Under the pieces are notes generated by a model. That model made no database searches. It was given only the letters and a program-made list of their open reading frames with translations, and was not told the origin of the DNA. From Stenotrophomonas sp. (GTDB lineage Bacteria; Pseudomonadota; Gammaproteobacteria; Xanthomonadales; Xanthomonadaceae), in assembly GCA_003248565.1 (NCBI GenBank), contig QFOV01000163.1, forward strand, positions 1-15,062: a stretch of DNA of 15,062 bases. The letters are read 5' to 3'. This document shows positions 1 through 7,698 of this stretch, piece by piece. Within the stretch, counting starts at the first letter, position 1, and each line of letters opens with the position of its first letter. Both the position numbers and the translations under genes were made by a program.

Positions 1-248
1 TCGAGTGCGATCCTGGCCAACCGCCGGCGCTCGGCCAGATCGGGGATCAACGCCAATAGTCCGTGATGCGAGTAGAGCGCATCGATATCGCGGTGGAAGC
101 GATACTGCACGCGCAGGAAGCGCGTGAAGCTGTCGCGGCTGGCAAAGATGTCTGCTGCCATGACCCGCTTGTCCAGGCTGTCATGGGTGCTGTGGGTGGC
201 GGCCTTCAGTTGCTGGCTGCGCGAAACAACGGTGCTGTGTGTGCTCAT
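1..248 (-). CDS. hemO: Biliverdin-producing heme oxygenase, N-terminal part
   Basis: Heme oxygenase opens the heme ring to biliverdin, releasing Fe2+ and CO in the cytoplasm; here it would free iron from heme brought in by the upstream receptor. The gene runs off the window start, so only about 82 N-terminal residues are seen. They match the bacterial HemO/PigA/HmuO fold: LKAATHSTHDSLDKRV, where His22 aligns with the heme-ligating proximal His, followed by SFTRFLRVQYRFHRDIDALY, the second helix of the family. The ATG at 248 follows a GGGGA ribosome site at good spacing and lies 34 bp after the stop of the Slam gene, so it is the last visible gene of the heme operon. The family call is sure; the C-terminus and exact subtype cannot be judged. 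Confidence 0.9.
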   Translation of the reverse strand, partial: MSTHSTVVSRSQQLKAATHSTHDSLDKRVMAADIFASRDSFTRFLRVQYRFHRDIDALYSHHGLLALIPDLAERRRLARIAL

Positions 249-282
249 GTGCAATCCCCGGTGATGCAGGAAGTGGTTGGGG

Positions 283-1646
283 TCAGAAGCTGCGTTCCAG
301 CTTCAGGCTGGCGGTGCTGCGGTCATAGCTGTAGAGCCAGTCGACGTTGCTGGAGACGACGTTGTAGCGAAGGCTCAGCAAGGGCGTGAAGCCGGCGAAA
401 GCCAGGCGCTTGGCCTTGATGATCAGTGTGTAGTTGCGCTCATCGTCATCGCGGCGGACGCCGAGCATCGGGCTGTACAGGTCGTAACTGCGGCGGCGAT
501 AGGAGGCGAACAGGGTGTGGCTGAAGCCTTCCGGCCACTGCAGTGATGCGCCGAGGCGGGCGCCAAGCGAGCGGTAGTTGTTGCTGCGGTCTCGGGCATC
601 GCTGTCCAGTGCATCGAGGCCGCCGAAGGCCATCCAGTGACTGCCCAGGCTGCGGAAGTAGGTGGCCGAAGCGGTGCGCTGCACACCGTCGAGATTGCGC
701 GCGTAGTCGCGTTGCCGGTAGCTGAGATCCTTCCAGTCGGCTTCAAGTTTCAGCATGGAGCGCTGGCCAGGCGTCCAGCTCCATTCGGCATGCACGCCCG
801 GCGCGCCGAACAAGGCGCTGTTGCCCAATGCGTAGTAATCGAATGTAGGCGCTGTTGTCGCGGTAGTTCTGGCCGAACGCAAGCGCGCGCAGGTAGACGC
901 CATGGTGGCCGCGCAGCGCATGCCGCTTGTTGAAGGTGGCGTCGTAGTCGATGCCGGTGGCGGTGATGGCCTCGGGCAACTTGCGCTCGATCAGGCAGTC
1001 GCCGGTGACCAGCAGCAACAGGCAGGTGCGACTGGCCGAGGTGCGGTTGGCTGGCGATGGTGGTGCGCACGCCCTCGGTCTTCGGGTCGTTGGCATCGAT
1101 GCTGGTGCCGACTTCCGCGAACAACGCGTCTGCCTCGCGATCCAGCTGGTCTTCGAACAAGGTGCGGGCCAGCTCGAGCCTGGCTGGCATGAAGTCCGGC
1201 TGCAGGGCGAGCAGTGCGCGATACTCGGTGGCTGCCTGCGCGTGTTTGCCCTGTATGCGCAGCAGGCCGCCCTGGGCGTAATGCACCAGCAGTTTGTCGT
1301 GGTTGGGCAGGGTCAGGTATTCGTTGAGGAAGTGTGCCGCCAGGCCCCATTGCCGCTGCTGCAGCGCCAGGTACAGTGCGCGGCCGACGTCGTCGACGTT
1401 GTGGCCGATGACGTGACGCTCGCCGTCGATGGTCAGCGTCGGGCGCTCGGCATCCAGCTCGTCCTTGAGCAGCTCACGCTCGCGCGCCTGTGCCTGCTGA
1501 TCAATGTGCTGGTCGAGCAGGCGGCGTGTATCGGCCTGCTCCTGCGCGAAGCCGACAACGGGCAGCAGCAGGCCGGCCAGCAGCAGTGCCGCAGGAAGCG
1601 CGAAGGCAGACCGGCGTCGACGGTCGTTGGGAAAACAAGAATGCAT
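283..1646 (-). pseudogene. Slam (DUF560) outer-membrane exporter of the hemophore, frame-disrupted
   Basis: Slam proteins (type XI secretion) carry an N-terminal periplasmic TPR region and a C-terminal outer-membrane beta barrel, and they move TbpB-like or hemophilin cargo across the outer membrane. Here a signal peptide (residues 1-35, ending VVGFAQ) and a TPR-like region read in one frame from 1646 to about 1050 (..EGVRTTIAS). The conserved segment NRTSASRTCLLLLVTGDC to GQNYRDNSAY then reads in a second frame (about 1048-845). The remaining barrel, from TFDYYALGNSALFG to the terminal LKLERSF, reads in a third frame (about 843-286). From memory of the family, about 25-30 residues that normally lie at each junction are absent, so I infer two out-of-frame deletions, each with length 2 modulo 3. 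No full-length product is possible. Sequencing or assembly error is the alternative. Confidence 0.85.
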
Positions 1647-1664
1647 GCAATGGCCATCGAGGGA

Positions 1665-1698
1665 GGCAAGGATTGGCGGACGCTGGCTGGTCCTTGCC
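1665..1698 (-). promoter_or_regulatory. Intercistronic inverted repeat between hphA-like and Slam genes
   Basis: The 94-bp gap holds a perfect 8-bp inverted repeat (GGCAAGGA at 1665-1672, TCCTTGCC at 1691-1698) around an 18-nt loop. No T-run follows it on the minus strand, so it is not a classical terminator. It could stabilise the 3' end of the hemophore mRNA or weaken read-through into the Slam gene. That role is inferred. Confidence 0.4.
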
Positions 1699-1740
1699 GG
1701 TAGCAGTCGAATTACAGCGATTGACGGAAAGACTCAGCCG

Positions 1741-2586
1741 TCAGTTCTTGGTGCCGCCCCAGGCGATGTTGAGAGCGGGATTGCCGAAATCGACGATGCC
1801 AGCGACGGCGGTCGCGCCTGCGCCGAAGAAGTCACCCTTCACCGTGCCGGTGGCGAGCACGAGGTTGCCCGGGATCACCCACTGGCCGGCATTGGCCGCA
1901 TCGAAGTGACCGTTGGTGTCGAACGCGATCTGGCTGCCGCTGGTGCCAAGGCGGATCTGGGTTGCACCAATCGACAGGTCGCCATGGAACGTGCGGCTGC
2001 TGAAGTTGGCGGTCAGGCTGCCGGTCAGGTGGGTGTTGGCGCCGTAGCGATGCAGGCCGGTCAGCGTGTAACCAACGGCGGTGCCGGTGGCGGCGGTGTA
2101 GCCGGTCTTGTCGCCGACGTAATAGACCTGGCGGTTCTGGTAGGTCGGGCTGCCGGTATTGCCGTTGGTCGACCATTCGCCGAACCACACATCACCGGTG
2201 CCGACCTTGACGAAGTTGAAGCTGCCCAGGCCTGCGTGCGCCGGGTTGTTCGGATCACCCGGGGTGCCGGTGGTGATCGGGTCATGCAGCTTGTAGACGG
2301 TCATGCCCTTGTCCGTGCCGGGATGCAGCACAGTGGCGGCACTGGACGGGGTCAGGCCCTGGAAGTCGACCTTGATCCCGCCGGCATAGCTGGAAATGCC
2401 GACGCCCGCCTTGCCTGCGGTGTGCGGGCCGAACGGAACCTGCGACTCACCGACGCTGATGGTCGACGTGCCGGAGCCAGCGGACTGGGCGCCGACGATG
2501 TTGGCGGCAGCGGCGGTACCCGCAAGGGACACCACGGTAAGGGCGATGGCGAGTTGGGAGATGCGCTTGTGCATTTTCATGATCAT
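1741..2586 (-). CDS. Hemophilin-like secreted heme-binding protein (Slam substrate)
   Basis: This is a predicted secreted hemophore of the hemophilin/HphA type, a TbpB-like barrel protein that captures heme outside the cell and passes it to the TonB receptor. The N-terminus is a Sec signal peptide (KRISQLAIALTVVSLAGTAAAA, cleavage near AAA/ANIVG). There is no Cys at the cleavage site or anywhere in the 281 residues, so it should be soluble and not a lipoprotein. The C-terminal half is a Gly/Thr-rich beta barrel with the TbpB/fHbp-like hairpin GDFFGAGATAVAGIV. Several His residues (GPHTAG, VLHPG, KLHDP, LHRYG) are possible heme ligands. ATGs lie at 2586 and 2580; the AAGAGAG ribosome site suits 2580 (MKMHKR) better. 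It lies between the receptor and the Slam gene. Family assignment rests mostly on context plus fold signature; heme binding is inferred. Confidence 0.75.
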   Translation of the reverse strand: MIMKMHKRISQLAIALTVVSLAGTAAAANIVGAQSAGSGTSTISVGESQVPFGPHTAGKAGVGISSYAGGIKVDFQGLTPSSAATVLHPGTDKGMTVYKLHDPITTGTPGDPNNPAHAGLGSFNFVKVGTGDVWFGEWSTNGNTGSPTYQNRQVYYVGDKTGYTAATGTAVGYTLTGLHRYGANTHLTGSLTANFSSRTFHGDLSIGATQIRLGTSGSQIAFDTNGHFDAANAGQWVIPGNLVLATGTVKGDFFGAGATAVAGIVDFGNPALNIAWGGTKN

Positions 2587-2665
2587 TTCTCTCTTGAAGT
2601 GATGAAGAAATTTGAACTGCAGTGACGGTTCGGGTTGCGGTGGACTCCTTGGTGCTACGGGTTGA

Positions 2666-5600
2666 TCAGAAGCGCGCGGTCACGCTCAGCTTCAGCGTGC
2701 GGCCCGGGGCGGGCAGCAGCGAGCGGGTGGCCGGGTCGGCGTAATAGCGGTCGCTGAGGTTGGTACCGATCAGCTCCAACTGCACCGTGTCGTTGACGCG
2801 GTAGCTGGCATAGGCGTCGAACAGCCAGGTGGTGTCCCAGGAGAACGGCACGTTGAACACGGCAAGGTTCTGGTTGGTGACGTCGGCAAACGCTTCCAGG
2901 TCGCGGTTGGGTTTGCGGCGTTGGTAATAGACAACACGCGTGCCCAGTTCCAGCCGCTTGTCCAGGAAGCGTCCGCCCAGCGACCAGTTGGCCGAGGTTT
3001 CCGGCGAGGCCTGGGTCAGCAGCCAGCTGCCGATGAAGCCCTGGTCCACGCAGGTGGGTGTGCCGTTGACGTTGGGATCGATGGTGATGGAGGTGTGTTC
3101 ATCGCAGACCTCGTTCTTCAGCGTGTGCGCAACGGCGAGGTCGGTGAAGAAACGGCCATTGTCGTAACGGCCCTGGAACTCCACGCCCTGCACGAGCTGC
3201 TTCTCGATATTGCGGAACAGGAAGTTGTTGTCGCGTTCGATGAGGTCATCGGTGCGGCGGTGGTAGTAGCTGAGCTTGACGTCGGCGATGGTGTCATTAC
3301 CCAGCAGGTGCCCAAGCTCCTGGATATAGCCAAGCTCGTAGCTGTAGGTATGCTCGGGCTTGAGGTCGCGGAAGGGGCTGACGCTGGCACCGAAGGCGAT
3401 CACGCTCTCGAACATGTTCGGGTAGCGCAGTGCCTCGTTGTAGCTGAAGTAGGCGCGGCTGTAATCGGAGAAGAAGCCGGTCACCGTGAGTGATGGAGCC
3501 CAACCACGATCGCGGCGCTTCTTTGCCACGGCGTAGCGGGAAGCAATCGGGTTGGCGGTGAGGCCGATGCTGCAGTTTCCGCCCTCATACAGGTCGGCTA
3601 TGCCGTTCAGCATGCCATTGGTGCAGGGATTATCGACGCGATGGAACTTTCCTTCGGCATCAGGAAGCCATTGAATGGTGTTCGATTTGGCGGCTTCGTG
3701 AATTTTGGAAGCGACGTACTCCGCTTCGCTTATCCCCGCCGGAATGCCGAAAAGATCGCAGTAGAATGGCATCGCCGTGCAGACCTGGTAAACGGTGCGC
3801 GCCTGCGTCTCAGCTTTGCTGCGCTCCTCCGCAGACATGGTCCGGTAGGTCGCCTGGTAGCCGGATACCGAGGCTAGGAACGTGTTCGGATGGTCGGCGA
3901 GGAAATCGTCGTACGCCCAGTACGAGGAGTAGCGGGCACCGGCATTGATCTTGAGGAAGTCGACCGGACGCCATTCAAGGTTGAAGTTGGCGTTCCATTC
4001 CTCGCGACGGCCGGCGCGCGGGAACATGCGCCAGGCTGCCGAGGGGCCAATGTACTCGTCATGCGAGCGCAGCTTCTCATGCTGGAAGTCGCCGCCGACG
4101 GTGAGGTCCAGCGTATCGCTGAGCCGGAACAGATTGCTCAGGGTCAGGCCGTTGCGGGTGTTGGTGGAATCATCCAGCGCGCCGTTCATGATGATCGGCT
4201 GGGTTACCGCGTTCCAGTAGTTCGGGTAGCTGCCGGCGGTGTTCGCGTTGCTGTCGGTATCGGTGCGCCACAGGTTGGCGTACAGGTCGATCCAGCGGCT
4301 GTCCTGCGGCTGCCACTTGTATTCCAGGTTGTAGGCGGTGGAGTCGACCCGGCTCAGCGACCACTGCGGCAGGCCGAGCGCGGTACGGTTGATGCGTGAC
4401 GGCATGATCTCGCCGTAGTGCGACAGCGTGTCGCGGTAACCGAAGCGCAGTACCTGGTCGGGTGTCGGGTTCCAGGTGGCCTTGAACAGCCACGATTCCA
4501 TCTGGCTGGAGGTATTGGTCACTTCATCGCCCGGGCGCAGGCGGTTGGCCATGGTGATGATGTAGTCGCCGGCGCCGATGTTCTCCACCGGCTGCGAGTA
4601 GTAGCCAGCGCCGCGCTTGCCGGCGAAGTAGTTGCCACGGTCGCGGTAGGCATAGGCACCGAACAGGCTCAGCGTGTCCGACTTCCAGCCCAGGGCCAGG
4701 CGATAGGCATGGTCTTCGCCATCGAAGACGTTGTAACCGCCGCCACCGGTATGCGGTTGCACGCGAAGGGTCGGATCATTGGTCGGGCTGCCGGTGGCCA
4801 GTTCCGGCACGTCGCGGTGGTTCATGCCGGTGTACAACCGGCCCGGCAGACGTGGTGCCACTGCATTGCTGCTGCCTTCGATCTTGAACTCGCCGCCGAA
4901 CGACTCGCCTTCCGGCACCACGTCGTCAACGTCCAGTGTCTTGATCACCACGCCGCCGCCGATGCCGGTGGTGACGTTGCGGGTCAGTGATGGCCCCTTG
5001 AAGATCTGCATGCCGCCGATCAGGTTGGGATCGACGTAGTTGCGGTTGCCGATGCCGTTGTAGCCGCGCCAGGCGGTGACCGCCTGCTCGGTGCCGTCGA
5101 TGGTCACCGGCACGCGTCCCGGCCCCTGCACGCCACGGATGTTGACGTCGAGCGCGCCACTGTTGCGCGCATCGCCACTGAACACGCCGGCGACGCCGTT
5201 GAGCAGGTCCGAAGGCGTCGCGCCCTTGTAGCGCTCGATCTCGGTGCGGCCGAGGTAGGCGGTGGACAGGTCCAGGTCGTAGACCTCGTCCTGGCCGCGC
5301 AGGTCGCGCTGCGCACCGGTAGCTTCGATGCCTTGCTGCCCGGTGACGCTCAGCGTGCCGGTGACGAGCGGGGTGCTCGCGCCGGCGGTAGCAGCGCCGC
5401 TGCGCGTCACCACGGCGGTGCCGGGCTCACGCCATTGCCAGGCCAGTCCGCTGCCAGCCAGCAGCTGGTCAAGCGCCTGCGCCGCACTGAGCTGACCCTT
5501 GATGGCCGTGCCCTGCAGGCCGCTGACATCGTTGGACACGAACAGGATGCGAACCCCACCCTGGTCCGCCAGTCGGGTCAGCGCGCTGTCCAGGGACTGT

Positions 5601-5752
5601 GCCGGGATATCGAAAGCGGTGCGCTGCGCGGACCCGCTGGCGACGCTGCTCTGTGCGGCGGCATACAGCGGTGCATTGAGTGCCAGGGCGATGCTGACCG
5701 CCAGCACGGCGGGCAGTCGCAGGGAACGGCGGGAAAAGTTGGAAGGGCTCAT
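2666..5752 (-). CDS. TonB-dependent heme/hemophore receptor with STN signalling domain (HphR-like)
   Basis: This 1028-residue outer-membrane receptor is expected to take heme from the hemophore or a host hemoprotein and import it using TonB energy. It has a signal peptide (1-34), an STN domain (about 46-117, FDIPAQSLDSALTRLADQ) that talks to FecR, a plug (about 165-290, with LLNGVAGVFSGDA, NIRGVQGPGRVPVTIDG, IGGGVVIKTLDV) and a barrel ending in LKLSVTARF. A segment with EALRYPNMFE then LKPEHTYSYELGY resembles the FRAP/NPxL region of heme receptors. It is large for the family, with a putative extracellular insertion around 620-740 carrying CTAMPFYC and two further Cys, and another Cys pair near 882 and 901. 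It is the first gene after the ECF promoter and Fur-like site, and 79 bp before the hemophore gene. The heme ligand is inferred from neighbours. Confidence 0.88.
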   Translation of the reverse strand: MSPSNFSRRSLRLPAVLAVSIALALNAPLYAAAQSSVASGSAQRTAFDIPAQSLDSALTRLADQGGVRILFVSNDVSGLQGTAIKGQLSAAQALDQLLAGSGLAWQWREPGTAVVTRSGAATAGASTPLVTGTLSVTGQQGIEATGAQRDLRGQDEVYDLDLSTAYLGRTEIERYKGATPSDLLNGVAGVFSGDARNSGALDVNIRGVQGPGRVPVTIDGTEQAVTAWRGYNGIGNRNYVDPNLIGGMQIFKGPSLTRNVTTGIGGGVVIKTLDVDDVVPEGESFGGEFKIEGSSNAVAPRLPGRLYTGMNHRDVPELATGSPTNDPTLRVQPHTGGGGYNVFDGEDHAYRLALGWKSDTLSLFGAYAYRDRGNYFAGKRGAGYYSQPVENIGAGDYIITMANRLRPGDEVTNTSSQMESWLFKATWNPTPDQVLRFGYRDTLSHYGEIMPSRINRTALGLPQWSLSRVDSTAYNLEYKWQPQDSRWIDLYANLWRTDTDSNANTAGSYPNYWNAVTQPIIMNGALDDSTNTRNGLTLSNLFRLSDTLDLTVGGDFQHEKLRSHDEYIGPSAAWRMFPRAGRREEWNANFNLEWRPVDFLKINAGARYSSYWAYDDFLADHPNTFLASVSGYQATYRTMSAEERSKAETQARTVYQVCTAMPFYCDLFGIPAGISEAEYVASKIHEAAKSNTIQWLPDAEGKFHRVDNPCTNGMLNGIADLYEGGNCSIGLTANPIASRYAVAKKRRDRGWAPSLTVTGFFSDYSRAYFSYNEALRYPNMFESVIAFGASVSPFRDLKPEHTYSYELGYIQELGHLLGNDTIADVKLSYYHRRTDDLIERDNNFLFRNIEKQLVQGVEFQGRYDNGRFFTDLAVAHTLKNEVCDEHTSITIDPNVNGTPTCVDQGFIGSWLLTQASPETSANWSLGGRFLDKRLELGTRVVYYQRRKPNRDLEAFADVTNQNLAVFNVPFSWDTTWLFDAYASYRVNDTVQLELIGTNLSDRYYADPATRSLLPAPGRTLKLSVTARF

Positions 5753-5805
5753 GGGTCCGACGAAGGAATAGGAAGAGGACGCTAGGAAGTACTGGCGTTG
5801 ACTTT

Positions 5806-5822
5806 ATGAGAATAAGTCTCAT
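5806..5822. promoter_or_regulatory. Fur-box-like palindrome upstream of the heme receptor
   Basis: ATGAGAATAAGTCTCAT is a perfect 6-bp inverted repeat with a 5-bp centre, set in AT-rich DNA unlike its surroundings. It closely resembles classical Fur sites (GATAATGATAATCATTATC type). It starts 8 bp downstream of the -10-like CGTC of the putative ECF promoter, so bound Fur-Fe would block initiation. Binding itself is inferred. Confidence 0.75.
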
Positions 5823-5829
5823 TCCTATA

Positions 5830-5856
5830 GACGGCCGTCGCGGGCGAAACTTGCAG
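5830..5856 (-). promoter_or_regulatory. Putative FecI-dependent promoter of the receptor operon
   Basis: On the minus strand CTGCAA (5856-5851), 17 bp, then CGTC (5833-5830) and TATAGG. The same elements at the same CTGCAA-CGTC spacing occur before fecR. CGT/CGTC is a common -10 core of iron-type ECF promoters. The motif lies between the fecR terminator and the Fur-like site, where the receptor promoter should be. Sigma assignment is inferred from the co-located fecI. Confidence 0.7.
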
Positions 5857-5865
5857 CGTCAGCAG

Positions 5866-5908
5866 AAAAAAAAATTGGCCGCCGCTTCATCTGCCTGCAC
5901 GGCGGGCC
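5866..5908 (-). terminator. Rho-independent terminator after fecR
   Basis: On the minus strand, just after the fecR stop, a stem GGCC(C)GCCG / CGGCGGCC (5908-5900 with 5884-5877, one bulged C) with a 15-nt loop is followed by AA and nine T. It separates fecIR from the receptor operon, which therefore needs its own promoter. Confidence 0.8.
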
Positions 5909-5938
5909 GCTTGCAGGGTTACAGCGCTGCTCGGCGGC

Positions 5939-6895
5939 TCAGCGGATCACGGTCAGCAGCGGCAGACGGATCAGTTCTGCACCGGCCAGCGCGGCGATAT
6001 TGCGCAGCAGCGCATCGATGTCATCCAGCTCGAACACGCCGGTGAGCTGCAGTTGCTGCAGCGACTCACCCATCACGACGATGCGCCCCGGCACGTGGCG
6101 CTGCAGTTCGCCTGCGATGGCAGCCACGCTCTGCTGGTTGAAGATCAGCTTGCCGCGGACCCAGGCGGTCAATGCACCGGCATCGACGGTCTCGGCCTTG
6201 CCCAGTACATCGGCGCTGAAGGCAACGCGCTGGTTGGGGATCATTTCGATACTGGCGCCGGCCCGGTTGCGCAGCTCGGCCAGGCCGGAGACAACGGTCA
6301 GCGTGCTGCGGCGTGATTCGCGGTGCAGGGCAAAGCGGCCAACGCTGCAATGGACGCTGCCGTCGCGGCTCTCGATCACGAAGGGCCGCTGCGGGTCGGG
6401 GGCGACGTCGAACAGCAGTTCACCGGCGGCCACCGATACGGTGCGGCGGACGTTGGAGAACGCCTGCGAGAATGCGCTCTCGCTGTTGAGCCAGGCGGTC
6501 GATCCGTCACCCAGTGATGCCTGCCTGCGCTGGCCGATGCGGGTGCGGTGGTCGGCAAGCACGCCGCTGACTGGCCCCAGCATGCCCGTACCAACCACGC
6601 CAGCCAGCGCAGCTGCCGACAGCCCGCCTGCCAACACCGCGCGGCGGCTGATACGGCGCGGTGCAGGTGTCAGCGCCTGCACCCAATGGCGGTGCTCGGC
6701 CGCAAGCGCGGTCTGGCCGACGCCATCGAGCAGCGCGAATGCCTGCCGCGCAGCCTCGGCATGGGCCGGGGAGCGCTGGCACCAGCGCTCGAACGCGGCT
6801 TTATCGCCCGCAGACGGGCGCGCACCCAGGCGTATCACCCACTGGATGGATTCGTCATTGAGCGCGTTGTTCCGGGTTCGGAAGCGGTCGAACAT
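5939..6895 (-). CDS. fecR: FecR-family anti-sigma factor / heme signal transducer
   Basis: FecR proteins sit in the inner membrane, hold or activate the FecI sigma factor in the cytoplasm, and sense receptor occupancy through a periplasmic contact with the STN domain. The 318 residues show the cytoplasmic FecR N-terminal (DUF4880) region (about 13-55, NDESIQWVIRLGARPSAGDK), one membrane segment (about 86-110) preceded by RRISRRAV, the FecR core (about 115-215, SLGDGSTAWLNSESAFS, VSVAAGELLFDVAPD) and a C-terminal STN-like domain (about 245-315). Arg pairs before the hydrophobic stretch look Tat-like, as seen in some FecRs. It starts 107 bp after fecI, a gap that holds its own ECF-type promoter, and is closed by a terminator. 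The function as regulator of the neighbouring receptor is a confident inference. Confidence 0.92.
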   Translation of the reverse strand: MFDRFRTRNNALNDESIQWVIRLGARPSAGDKAAFERWCQRSPAHAEAARQAFALLDGVGQTALAAEHRHWVQALTPAPRRISRRAVLAGGLSAAALAGVVGTGMLGPVSGVLADHRTRIGQRRQASLGDGSTAWLNSESAFSQAFSNVRRTVSVAAGELLFDVAPDPQRPFVIESRDGSVHCSVGRFALHRESRRSTLTVVSGLAELRNRAGASIEMIPNQRVAFSADVLGKAETVDAGALTAWVRGKLIFNQQSVAAIAGELQRHVPGRIVVMGESLQQLQLTGVFELDDIDALLRNIAALAGAELIRLPLLTVIR

Positions 6896-6944
6896 CGTGG
6901 CGTGGCTAGGGGGCTGCGCTGGAAAAGGGGGTGTCTACCTATAA

Positions 6945-6971
6945 GACGTTTCGCCAATGCCAAAGTTGCAG
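6945..6971 (-). promoter_or_regulatory. Putative FecI-dependent promoter of fecR
   Basis: On the minus strand CTGCAA (6971-6966), 17 bp, CGTC (6948-6945), then T and TATAGG. It matches the element upstream of the receptor, including TTT two bases after CTGCAA. It lies in the fecI-fecR gap, about 50 bp before the fecR start. It suggests that the sigma factor drives its own anti-sigma gene as feedback. Confidence 0.65.
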
Positions 6972-7002
6972 TGGCTGCAGTGATCATCTTCCATCATTGT
7001 CC

Positions 7003-7509
7003 TCACATTGGCCCGAGGCGGTCGCGACAATGCCGCAGCGCCTGCGCCAGGTACTTGGCCACCATGCTCTCGGATACGCCAAGCCGACGTGCGATCAATG
7101 CATGCGACAGGCCGTCGACGCGGAACAGCAGCAAGGCCAGGCGCGCATTGGGCGGCAGCTCGCGCAAGGCCTCATCGAGCTGCCGCAGGCGGTCCTGGGC
7201 GATGGCATTGCGCTCCGGGCCGGCGACAGGGTCGGCCTGCTGGGGGTCGGGTTCGCCGTTGCCGCCTGCGCGCTGCTCACGACGCGCCACGTCGATGGCG
7301 AGATTGCCGGCGACGCGGAAGATGAAAGCGCGCTGGTCGCGGATCTGCTCCTGCTGCACACGGCTGTCGGTCTCGAGCAGGCGCAGGTAGGTTTCCTGCA
7401 TGACCTCTTCGGCACGACTGCTGTCGCCCGTACGTCGCCGCAGGTGCCGCTTCAACTCGCCGTAAAGGCCAAGGAAGGCATCAATCAGGCGCGAGCTCGG
7501 CGCAGTCAT
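7003..7509 (-). CDS. fecI: FecI-family ECF RNA polymerase sigma factor
   Basis: This extracytoplasmic-function sigma factor of the iron-starvation (FecI) type should direct RNA polymerase to the heme receptor operon when released by FecR. From the ATG at 7509 (MTAPSSRLIDAF) it has 168 residues, normal for the family. Sigma-2 covers about 8-75 (SRAEEVMQETYLRLLE, FRVAGNLAIDVARRE) and sigma-4 about 108-160 (LRELPPNARLALLLFRVDGL then the HTH ALIARRLGVSESMVAKYLAQA). The open frame extends upstream to 7698, but that part is Cys/Arg/Pro-rich and unlike sigma factors, so it is excluded. The ribosome site is weak. It lies downstream of the HMG-CoA lyase-like gene in the same direction, with a 198-bp gap. 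Confidence 0.92.
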   Translation of the reverse strand: MTAPSSRLIDAFLGLYGELKRHLRRRTGDSSRAEEVMQETYLRLLETDSRVQQEQIRDQRAFIFRVAGNLAIDVARREQRAGGNGEPDPQQADPVAGPERNAIAQDRLRQLDEALRELPPNARLALLLFRVDGLSHALIARRLGVSESMVAKYLAQALRHCRDRLGPM

Positions 7510-7698
7510 CAGTGCAGGCAGCCGACGGTGGCATGCAGCTGTGACATGCAGGCAGGCGCGATGTGGGGCAGGGCAGGCGCATGGCGTTGCTTTCGCCAGC
7601 GTGGCCCAGGGTTTGACAGCAGCGGCATGGGGATCTCTCCACGGCGCTCGGCGCCGGCATCGGGTGGTCGGCTGGCCGCTCTGCTCGCTGACCGGCAC

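Noticed and set aside
840..1054. Programmed frameshifting as an explanation for the three-frame Slam gene
   Set aside because: No slippery heptamer seen at the junctions, two shifts would be needed, and barrel segments seem absent, so deletion fits better.
1504..2625. Long plus-strand open frame opposite the hemophore and Slam genes
   Set aside because: No recognisable motif, covers two minus-strand genes and their gap; the minus frames carry the signal peptide and the family signatures.
7510..7698. Longer start for the sigma factor at 7698
   Set aside because: The extra 63 residues are Cys/Arg/Pro-rich and unlike any sigma N-terminus; MTAPSSRLID gives the usual length.
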